Part shown: positions 25,201 to 37,200 of the stretch, piece after piece
Layout: each line of letters opens with the position of its first letter
How positions within the stretch are numbered: position 1 is the stretch's first letter
Source: Protonemura montana
Lineage: Eukaryota > Arthropoda > Insecta > Plecoptera > Nemouridae
DNA: 64,000 nucleotides
NCBI GenBank assembly: GCA_947568835.1
Contig: OX387606.1
Span: 8,742,001 to 8,806,000 of the forward strand
Direction of reading: 5' to 3'
Made by a program: the position numbers and the translations under genes
The notes under the pieces: generated by a model
Told to the model about the DNA's origin: nothing
What the model saw: only the letters and a program-made list of their open reading frames with translations
Databases searched by the model: none

Positions 25201-28200
25201 GCGTCGGACATAGCCGCCGACATGACAATTACGATTCCATTAACTGAGCATCCCGTCGAGCGATGCTGTCAAAAACGTCACCCCACGCTTCGAAGCGGCT
25301 GGTGAGGGGGCACGTGCTCGATTTCCATCGCGATCGGCGAAACGCGACACATTTCCAGCGATGCGCTGATGGCCGCGTAAACGTTTCGACGTCGGACCCA
25401 TTATCTATCAAATTCGTTCATAAAAATTAATTACGCTTGGAAAACGAATGGACGCAGATGTACATTTTAAAAATTTGTTGCGATGAAAATACTTCATACA
25501 GAAATGATGTCGCTCGTTTCGCCGATGGTGGGAAATCCGGTTGAATGGGTTTGATTTCATGTCGACGTCGTCACAGGTACTTCTCTTTGCCATCCATATA
25601 AATTACCCACTACAACATCCATGAGCTACGAAATGTGCAGTCCATTGTAAAATCTTTAAATACGACTCAACCATCAGAGACGAGTCCCGACAATTAAGAA
25701 TCTACATAGAAAGGCAACTCTTAAATTGAATATAATTTGAAATAATTACACAGAGAGCGCCAATATAAAGTTAACTAGGACATTTAATCTACAAGTTCCA
25801 GACAAAGTTGTTAACTTTATAGCCCATTATTGCCGATTCTTGTGTTGCTGTATTAATGGGAAACTCAAATGAGTAATTAGTACATTAGTATTTGTGCCGA
25901 GGATGATACATTTTGCTAGCTCTCGCCGTGGGTCGATAGTTTTAAGTGTTTCTTAGTGCGATATTGTGCGCGAACCTTAAGGTTTTTGGAGCCCCTGGGT
26001 TTGGTGGAGCATATGTGGAAGGGCTTGGGAGGGTTGGGGGGGAGGGTTGGGGGGGGGGGGGGGGGGGGCAGGGGCTCTTTACCAAGAGACAGCTGCCATT
26101 CACTACCAGCTTGCGAAGATCCACGCTAAAAGATGAAAACCGATGGTAGAGATCACGAGGCATGCCAATATAATACATCACCGAAGAAAAGTGATGACCA
26201 TCTTCGGGCAGACAAAGGGCGTAGTATTTTTTATACAGTATTCTGCCAAGAAGGTGTCAGTTTGTTTCCGAATGTTTGTTGTCAACATGGTCGAAAATAA
26301 TGGCATGCATTCAAAATACAATACAAGATACGAGTGTCAAAAGTTAACGTCACCGAAGCACTGGGATTAGCAACTATTTTGGCGATTTGCGGGACATGTT
26401 TTTGGATAAACTTAGGGTATATTAACGGCTGACTTTAAGTGAAAGGGAACGCTTTCGAACGGCGTTGACTAATTATTGTTACTCGTGTTTCAACAACGAA
26501 GCCATAGGCGCTAAATTTTCCTCCCATCAAAACAGCTCCTACGAGCTTAAAAATGAAATTTTAATTGCTATTCTTATCTGTAAGCCAGGCAGTACATAAC
26601 CAGAGGGGATCCATCTTGAGCTATAAAGAAAATTTCTTCAGTGTCTCCGCTCCGCTTCCATCCAATCTTTTTTTGTGTCCAGAAACTGTCTCTGGGGCCA
26701 TGTACCAATTAATGCAGCAAAGAGCAATAGTCGGTGGGCCCGAGATGTTCGCTATACAACGCCACGCGGTGCTGTGTAACGCGGCGCAGCGTTTTTCACT
26801 TGATGTATGTGTTTGGCTCCACTGTTTTCTAGTGGAACAGTAAACAATCCATCTCCGGTCTTTGCAGTCTCAACAATCTGAGAGTCCATGACAAAGTGCT
26901 TCTGGTTGCCTATCTGCTAGCCCCAGAGGCTCGGATACTTCATCATGCCCGAAGGGGGTTACTAGCCATCGCGAAAATATCTACCGACAAGAACCAATAT
27001 CGGAATCTTCATAAAGACCAGTGAAGAGTGAACGAATTGCGAATCCATCATATTTCCTCAAGTTCCGCGAGCAGTCTTTATATATATTATATTGTGTCGC
27101 TATCAGCTATCACGCTCTCGGGGCTGCGGATTGAATGAGAAACGAAGAAATAGTTTTGAAACTCGAGGCGACGAACACGCTACCTAAGCGAGTGAAAATC
27201 TAGAGCAAACTCTATTTTGAGTGCGATGATTGAAATAGAGCAGCACACCATAGTTTTTTTCAGTATTCTACAAAGTGATTTCTTTCGGCGTCTGAAGTGT
27301 TCGTACATTCTGTAAGCACACCGAAAGAGACTCTGAAGAGAGAGAGACAGAAAATCCAGAGCGATTACGCCTTTATATATCTTCTCAATAAGATGGTTCC
27401 AGCCTCCGCCTGTAGTTGTCTTTAGCGTGGTCCCACGCCGCTGTAGCGCAGCGCGCGAGCCGGAACGCCGTCGCCGGGGGGCTGACTTTAGTCGCAGAGA
27501 ACGCGGCCATTGATTCGATCCGAATCCAATGAAACGAAGTAATATTTCCACACGTCAAAACGTTTGTCGTCACACGCCGAGGAAATGAAATATAACAATG
27601 ATGAACGCGCGGCGTAGATCGCCGTTGACATTAACTGTTGAGAAAAACCGTCGTTTCTTCTGTCGCGATTTGATGTGAATGGCTCGGCGGAACGTCTCCG
27701 GCACGACGCGAACACAGCCTTGCGACATCTGTTGTTGTCATCCCGCAATGAGACACGGCCAAAGTTTACTACTTCATTAATTAATTATTAAGATTATATA
27801 TTCAGATAATAATCCGTCACGATGAAAACTATATTAATTAACTATGAGATTTATTTCTCGCGGTAACACGCTTCTCGCAGAAAACTTTTTCCTTTTCCTG
27901 CAGTGGGATGACAAACGTGAAGAAAACGAAATGAGCAAGTGACTATTTTTCTTCCGGAGGAAATCACTGGAGACGTCAAGAGGCGGCGGTGATTATGATG
28001 ATGAATAAAGTTCTAAACAAAGTTGCTTCCGAAGTTGCGCGTCACCGGATCGGAACAATTCGGCTGGAATTTTGGACAGGAGCCGAGTTGCGTATCGATG
28101 GCAAGACACGACCTGGATCGACGACGGGGACCCACCCGATGAGCGAACACGGCGCCCAACGCGCGCGCCCTGCAATTATGCGGTGGTACGGGAATCGCGA

Positions 28201-31200
28201 AATGAAGATGAAACAGCAGAGTTTTCTCTAGGGAAGGCCACATACTGCGCGAGTTTACCCATAATAACCGTCCTTTGAAACGAGCGCTACTACATACTAC
28301 GGCTGATAATTATGCCGATAAACTGCACGGGAAGCTATGGCAGTGCCTCTTTTTGTCTGTGGTCGACCACATGTATGCAGGGAAGGTTGGCTGGCATTCA
28401 CGAGTTGATAGGGGACCGCCAAGAGTGATCTAACGGCAGGGGTATGACTTGTGATAGGAACGTGCTCTTCGCAATTGCCCACGGGGAGGTCATGGATGAA
28501 AGCCCGATATACCAGGGAAATCGGGTCCCGGTCCTTGCCGGCTCGTAGGTATTTTGGACGCGTGCCCGTTTCGAATACATATTATCGTCATATATAGATT
28601 CGACATGTAGATATAAGATAATGTATGAACGGTGTCTGTAAGTTTTTATTCCTGGGCTTTACTTCAATTTTTTTTTGCTTCTTTTTGTTAGCGAAAGAAT
28701 TTTATTCGGTGACCCAAAAAGCCAGCGGACTGCCAAGTTCACCAACGACTCTAAGATATCATCTCGATGTGGATAAGACTGAAGCAAAGCCGACTTTTCA
28801 CAGAGACAATAATCTTGTGACAAGTAACTATACGCCTTCTTGCCTCGTCGTCTTATATACTTGGATATCTAAAAGAACGCAGGCTGCTCGAGCCGCTTAG
28901 TCTTAACGCTACATAAAACAATAACAATGCATTTGACAAAAATAAAAGGTCTGGCAAAGCAATTACCAGCTCGTGCAGCGTGGGGTGAGGACGGGGACTG
29001 GGTCGATGGGGGTTGGGGTGTGTCCGCCCCCTAGACGCGAATAGTAATGTCCAACTAATTGACTCCCAGCAGATGTTTCCCGGCGCTATGCGAGCATATA
29101 CACGGTGTGCGCACGGTGTATCTTTGCAAAACAAACACATGTAGAAGTGTGTAATTAATTGCCGCTAAGTTAGACCAGGCTTTATCGTTATGCAACACGA
29201 TTTAGGGCCTCGGTAGTGAAGGGGGGCAAATATTGACCCAAAACATCTCACGAATAGCTATGGCAAAGTAGGAAAACCAGCTGCTAGTAGACTGTCAAAT
29301 CGCGTGGTAGAGGTGCCGGGTTCATATCACGTCAATAATTCGCTGTTGGAAATGCGGCATTTATGTCTATTTTTTATTCAATAATTAGTTATTAGGTTAA
29401 CTAGTTAGGACATGACGAGGAAAACTCTTTAAAGTCAGAAAATAATTGTTTTATTCAATAATATTCACTGAGGAGATATAAAATTGACTATAACCATTGA
29501 TGCAGAACAGCTAGGATAGCTGCTTGACTTGATCTGAACATTACATGTATACGCGGAAGACGAGACAACGAAACCAACGGCACAGAAGAGGACGCACGAC
29601 TCAGGAAAATAGCCGTTGGCTAAAATATCAAATACGAGCACGAATACTCAGTAGCAGTAATATTATTCAAATATTATTGGAGTCCAGACGAGAAAGCATG
29701 CGCAGTGAGCGCCTAATGGAAGAGATTGTAATAACATTGCCGAGCTATCGAACTGAATGGCCCGTAATCAAATTGAAATCTTTTATTCCTCATACGTTAT
29801 TGGAAACTCAATATCGGGTTATTTCTCCCGATAGAAAAAGTCAGCCGATGTCTAAAACAATCAATCTTCGCCCGAGCGATATTTTCGCGAATTCCAAGGA
29901 ACATTGCCGAGTGTCGAAGGCAGCGGCAGAGAACGGCCAGCTCCTACTTTTTGCTGCACTCGTATTTCTGGAGCACGCTTTAATAATAGAATGCCAATTA
30001 CTTCCAAACAAGATTAATCGCACGTGTTCTATTAAACTATAATTTGCCATCTTTCATAAATTATCGCAAGTATTGTGTAACGTGTCAAGGCAAAAGGGGA
30101 CAGCTTTTTCAAATGTGTAAATCATTATCAGAGAGAAGGCAAAAAACAATATCAAATTTAGCTGTAAGCATGTCAGAGTTTTCAAAATTGATCAGTTGAT
30201 TTTTTTTTACTCGCTTCGACACAACGTGGCATGAAAATTGAAAATGTATCAGCAGCACAATGATTTCCATGTAGCCTGCTTCCGCATCCGATTACGAGAT
30301 TACTGGAAGCGCAAAGCCCTGCTGTCTGGCAAGAATTATCAGAATTATCCAGCGACGAAGCAATGAGCTTTACCTAGCTCGATCGGAGATGGGGAGGATG
30401 GATTTGCATATAGTTTTGTCCGGACCCGACGAAGAACGTCGGATCTTCTAAGAATAATCGTTTAGGATCGTAATTAATTGCCCTGAATATAACCAAAAAA
30501 AAAAAGAAAAAAAAAACGCTAGATGAAAAATTCACGAACCAAACAGACTTTCTGTGTACCTGATGTCCCTTGTGGCATATATCTTTCCTACCTAGTGCGC
30601 TACATAGTATCACATATACACTCATGGACGGTGTAATTCATCAACACCTTCATATAAAGTTCATCAAAAAGTTACGTTAGATTGCTCGTAAAATCTCAAA
30701 CTAATGGCGAACACCTAATTTTCGCGATAAAAGCCTATGTTATTACAAGCTATAAATGTTAAGCCCCAGCTACAGTTTCGTTTTATAATTTGAAAACTTT
30801 CCAGTACAGCTCATTGTTATAAGTTGAAACGTTTAAATAAACCCTTTGAGCGTCTCTAAAAGTCACGTGACGCAGATCCCTTGTTCTTCGGCAATAAGGC
30901 ATTAAGTTAACGATTAAACCTGAAGAGGATTCGTAATTGACTGCTGAGATTGCGACTCTTGCGCATTTTGATTTATCCCATTGCGTTTCTTACCCTTCTC
31001 GCTGCATTGAGCACGCCATTAAGGAATTATTTCAGAAGTCAATTTATTCGCTCGATAATTTACAGCGAACAGCTTCCCCGCTTCCCGTTTGAAATTTTAA
31101 ATAAACACGCCCCAAATTTGTAACGGAAAAAAAATATATAAATCAGCAATGGTAATTTCTTCGTGACTATTAACCGGGTGGTTCTCGTAAAAAACCAGTT

Positions 31201-34200
31201 ACCATTCGATATCGACTCGTAGCGACGTTGATAACGGATTGAATTAAAAAGGCGTTACACTTCTTTGAAAACTCGCGCGATCGCGTTGCTTTCCGCCGTT
31301 GTGACAGTGCATGTCACCACGCGACCGCCGGCGACCGACCATAATTGCCCACCTATTTATCACACTGACATTTCACTGCCAGGTAGATTTTCCATCATAG
31401 ACCCGCCGATACCTGACTACCAGCTCTGCTAATACCGATCATTACCCGCAGTCGGGTTCACCGCTTATCTTCCGTCTTATATAGCCAGCCGGCCGGCTTT
31501 TAATCTAGCGCACGGCCTCGGATTTTTCTCTGCAATTTCCCAATATTTGAGAGAAACGCACGTCACCGATACAGTCGTGTGGGTGCGCCGGCGTCGTTTG
31601 GCAATCATTAGCTTACCGATGAAATATCACGGAGTCGTCGTCCTTGTTTTTGGCTCTAGCGTTACGCGAGCATTTCAGCCAGTAACGTCACGATTTTTGT
31701 ATCTTTCAATTTTTCTGACAATTAGATTTGCGAAAAAGGGAGCAAAACGTCGTGTGCACACGGAAAGTAATGAACTGGTCAAATGAGCCATCGTAAATAA
31801 CTGCTTGTAGCTACGTGCTACGAAGACGATAGTTGTTTTGTCTTCACTTCCTCGATTTTGAAACAAAATTCCTATCCCTCTATTTGCGGTATACCATTAC
31901 TGACAGAGAAACAAGGCATAGCAAGACACAGGGTATGAAATCACTCCATCAATTGGTATATCAAATCAAGACTACGAGTCTACGGCCCACAATCCTATTG
32001 AGCCCCTGCGAATAAATCCAATCGGAGGAGTTCCCTTAATGAAGCGGGCGATCGACTCCCCGACGAGACTAGATGATATGTTCTGTGGAACAAGTCGGCT
32101 GCAGACTGCGTGCACCATACCCAACGGACTCCCGTAAGCCTGCAGGGATTTAACTTATCAAGAAAATAAAGAGGCGCAATTGATTCATATCGATATGGGG
32201 AAAGCCAACTCTTCGCAAAGTGGGAAGCCATTTGAAGCCAATGCATTAAAACTTTTCTAGCGTTCCAACTGCGACCGACAGAGAAAGTGAGTGGGTGAGT
32301 GACTGGATTGGAAGGCGGGGCAAGGGTCATGGACGTCTTTAGATGAGACACCCTTTCCAACGAGCTGCTCTATTTTCGCCAAGACCTTGTTCAAAATGTC
32401 AGCTGATAAAGGCACACAGACCTTCAACACACAAAAGACTGCTTTGAAAATCCGGTAATTAATTTAAATTGCAGACACGCGGCACGCCAGACCTTGCGAG
32501 ACACAAAATTAAAAAAATATATATATGTAGTTATAATTTATTTACCGCAGTCGGACTTAAATTAGTGGAGACGACAACCGCCGGTCGTGGTGCGTAACTT
32601 ACCGTCTTGTCTCGAAGATCGTTGACACGGCAGTGCAGTGTGACCGTCTGGCCAAGCTGAGTGGTTACGTTCGTCGAATTTGCATGGTTTTCAAAGAAGG
32701 GCAGCGGCTCGCTGGTAGTCAACGGCTCGATGTCTGTGAGCTCGTCGTACGCTTCAGTCCACGGCGACGAGTACTCGTACCAGTAGTTTTTTGGCAGCGA
32801 ATCAAAGCCATCGCCGTTGAAGCCGGCAGGCTTGGCGATGCCGGGACGCGCTAGAGGGACAGACAAACGGAATCTATGATGCCGCGCGGGGGCGCGTTTG
32901 TTTTTTAGTGGGAGTGAGCCGTGGGATCGAGTATGGTACGAGCAGTGATCGCTTTTAAGGCTGCAGGTCGCTTGCTTTAGTCAAATGCAGAGCTTTGATT
33001 TCATTACTGGCAAAAGTAACCGGGAATTGAGAAGCTTCTCCTAGAAGTACCTAACACTAGGCCACTTACAGGGGAAATTGAAATCTGCATATGATATTTG
33101 TGACATAGTGTGTCTTCTTTGAGATTTGAGACTACTCTCTATTTTATCTCGGGAAATAAATGGGTTTTTCATGCTCAAAGAAGAACCTCTTTCTGCGAGA
33201 CACGCGTCACTTTAAAATTTACGAGCCGTTCCAAAAGACCGAAATGCATAGTTTTGGTCATATATGAAAAGAGCAAATGAAATCGACAAAGGAAATGATA
33301 AAACGTGTGATGGCCAACAGGAATTAGCGAAGTCTCTGGGTTTTTGCACACAAAATGACGTAGTGTCAGTACATAGCCTGAGGGTTTCAAACCACTATCG
33401 TTCCCGCTTTATAGTTAAAAGTCAAGTTGTGATTTGAATAGGGGCAAAGGTAACTGAAAATCAAACAGCTTTTTGTTGGTAAAGGTCACATCAGCGCTGA
33501 GTTGCCAGTGAAATTGGAATTCACACGTGATGCGAGCTTTAAAATATCAACAGGGATACTTTTTGAGCATTTTTTGAGCACTTGCAATGTATCTGTAACG
33601 ATACTAATCTATTGGAAAGTAACGAAGTGTTTCTCTAGTACGTGACTAGAACAAAATATTATACAATTAGTGATGGCTGGACATTTTCGCTATCGGTTTC
33701 CGGTGTGAGTCTGTGAGTGAACTTCAAACGCCACCATATGGTGTTAGCTATCGGCAACATGTTATTTTCAACGGCCAAAAGGTAAAAACAAACACAATAT
33801 AAATGGAAAAACTATATGCACAACAATATCTCTGCAAACGCAACGCAAATATGATAATATTTGAATTCATGTGACATTTTCGCCTCGTTTGAATCCGCCG
33901 CGGTGCAGTAAAATCATTTGATATGTTTGTCTATAATTGTAGCCGTTAGAATTGAAGCCCAGCACATATAGATTAAATATCAATTCGCAGTTAACAATAT
34001 TCTATTTTTCAAACCACACATTAATTTTCAGTTAACTCAAATCCCATCGATGTTCTGTGTGATCGAGAGACAACAAGAAAAACACCGTCTACCAAAGAGT
34101 TACAAGTTCCAACTAATTTCTCAAATTGTTTTTTTTTTCTCTCTTTTCCCGACAAGACTAGCTACATGATGTTGCTCCGAGCATATAAACCTGCAAAAAG

Positions 34201-37200
34201 TGCATGAGCATGGTCCTGCTGCAAAACAGTAAGGACGTTCGAACGTGTAGGTGAAGAGCACGTGCCCCATGGTAAGATGAGCGACCAAACTTTCTTGCTA
34301 GGTATCTCACGTTCACCTCTAAAATAACATAATAACGTCGGAAGAAATTTCGTCCATGACCTAGCTGCGGGGAGGAGGATCTAGAACGAGAAGGGACGCT
34401 GAAAGCTAAACTGCTGGTGTGTCAAATTAACCGTGCTCCCATGGAGAATGTCTGATTTATGTTGCAGCCCCTAGAATTTCCTCTCGGTGATAAAACAACT
34501 TTTCACGTCGCTGAAAAAAAAAATATATATATATATATAGATACATATAAACCTGCATGGAACGAACTTTTATGACATCTACTTTTGGTCCGCGTGAGTA
34601 TCGCATAGAAAGCATCGAATGTTTCAATCAACAGTTGTGGCTTGAATCAATCAGATTTTTGTTCACATATCTCGGGCTAATCTCCTGCGACAAGAAACGC
34701 AAATGGCCACTGACTTTTATTTGTCGCGTTAAAACGGCGTCTGTGCAAAGCACACGATCGTTTCCTGTATTTATATCTCGGCGTCAGACTCGCGAAATGA
34801 AAATTAGGTACAGTTAAGTTTCTAATTACTCATTACACAAATTATTCGCCCCTCGCGTGAATCTTTTGGGGAACTGGTAATTAAATAGAGTAATCTCATA
34901 AGTATATCGACTAAACGTCTCAAGATTTCACGGTTATCCCCGAATGAGTAAATAGCCGTTCGTCGCCTAAGGGTGCCTGCCGGAGGATCTTCTCCCTCTG
35001 ACGAGGATTAAGCCCAGTTCTATGTAGATTGGCTAATAATTTGCATGTGATACGGCGCATAATCCTACGAGGAAGCAGCCGACGTTATGGTACCTGCAGC
35101 ACGTAGCGATGGGGCAACGTCAACCCACTCCTTTTGCGACGGAATATCAAGTTCGAAATAATGTGGACCCACTTAGCCATAAAGTTTAAACTAGTAAGTT
35201 TTTGATGTGAAATTGTGCTTCACTTTGACACTGGCATGCTTGTACGTAATACTCATTACTGTATGCGGTGTTCGTTCGAGATTTTCACAAAAGCTAGACA
35301 AGTTAATTTACTTTAGAAAGTGGTGCGGGGAAGGTGGGGAAAGTCTTACAAAAAGGGGTACACAAGATCTGTGTTCGTTCCGGCTAAAGTTGTGCGGTGT
35401 ATGGAATGGGAATCAAAGTTCGTGCTGTTTGATATGATCTGCTTACCAGACATGATAGTATTGATCGATAAACAATACGCTAACCGCAGCTTATGTGGTG
35501 TACTGGCTCGTTAAAACATGTTTACTTAGCGGTTTACAGTCAAAATTGGGTTCACTAGCACTCTAGGTGGAGGTGCCACACACCGGTCTGTTCTGCGGGG
35601 TGCGTTCAGGGGCCAGGCACACAATCGTTTGCATGGGTTCACTGATCTGAAGACTCCAAACTATTGCTGTTTTAAAAAGGACTAAGTATAATATTAAACC
35701 AGTAACAATTCTTGTTTCTAAATTCGCAAAATTGGCTTGATTCTTGTCTTCAAAATTTAAATATTTTGAGAAAAACGCCCTTTTAAATACTAAGGTGCAT
35801 GTTTTCATATCAAAACAACGACTTTAACTGATCAGAGTGATCATGTAATATACTTTTAATTGCACTGAAAGAAATATACATATGCAAGTAATGTCAATTT
35901 AGTTTGAGAGGAGGTGTCAACTTCACTCCTGTTCTGGGGGTGGCGTTTAGGGGCCTGTCATAATATCTGCTCAGGTAAGAGTTTATAGCGTTCGAACCGT
36001 TTGGTATAGAAGTTTTATTCTTTTTCCAAGAAAAACGAGAAAATACAATTAATTTCTTGTTGCAAGAACGCCAAAAATCCGAATTTATAGGATAAGTAAA
36101 CACTTTTTCGATTTTACCTCACGTTATCAGCGTTAAGTTTGGCATAAAAGAACCTTTTTGGCGTACAAAAATACTGCTCTAGTGAAAGATGAATTAGGAA
36201 ATTTGATTTAAAAAAAATTACCTGCTTATGGATTTGGTAAGTCAGTTCCCAAATTTGCTCCATCGGGGTTACATTTAGGAGAGAATCGAAATTAACCTAA
36301 TAACTTAGCTGATAAACGCATTCACTTGTGCATGAAAGGTGGAATGGAGCCCACTTTCAACGGAAAGCCAATGAAACAATCCGTTCACTAAGACCCAACC
36401 CGAGACTAAAAGGCAGGCGTTCCACCAGATAATTCCAATTTTCCACACAGTCCCGGCTGGGAAAGTCTAGTGCAATTTCGCTGAGCCGCTTTCTCGGGAC
36501 CATCAGCTGATATTAAAAGAAAACAATGGGATTTCCTAAGTGACTCTGATGCCTTTAAAATACCATTCGAAACACACACTTGGATCAAGGTAATGATCAT
36601 TACGTTCAACTCTGCAAACACAGCCGGAAAACGGCTAGGCTCCGCTCGGGGGAAATAGGTTTAAACGTTCCGTTACAAACGTTTATGCCGTTCTTTACGT
36701 TTTGGTCTATTGGCACATAAAAGCTTTCTAACAAAGTCTCAATTAATGAAATGACTCGAACAATAGACGTAAGTGTTGTATTCCGACGTGCGCCGGTATA
36801 CTTGGTTCAAATGTAATCAGGCTTCAAGTTGGTGCTCTCCTGACGCGCTGCTACCTACCTACTTGAAGCTCCAGTGGATTAGGTAGACTTGCCAGACGTG
36901 AAACTATTGCACGGGCCTACACTCACGTTCTTTGCTTCCCTAAACAATAATCTATTGCCATCGCTGGTACTGCAAATGAAACACGAACTAGTTCTCAGCT
37001 TGTTATCTTCGTCACGTTCCTCAACTCCAGCCAGACCGACGTGAATTGCGTTTATTATTTCAAAAATAAATGTATTCGAACGCAAAATATTTTTTTGTCC
37101 TTTTTGCTTTTTCCCCCGACAGCACAACGCGGAAACCAATCTTCTGCCACCACCTTTCCAGTGCTGATCAGTTTTTTCGTCTCTGAGCTGCGAACATCGT

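Larger units (their letters stand above)
22271..32602. other. dpr intron of about 10.3 kb between the two Ig1 exons
   Basis: Bounded by the donor at 32602 and the acceptor at 22271 on the minus strand. No further coding exon is supported. It contains a G20 run (26049-26068), a tRNA-derived SINE-like segment (about 29250-29345) and scattered ORFs up to 165 codons with no recognisable domain. Confidence 0.7.

Noticed and set aside
29545-30042. 165-codon plus-strand ORF, Arg/Lys rich at the start
   Set aside because: No known family or motif. It lies antisense within the dpr intron next to a SINE-like segment. Length alone is not enough.
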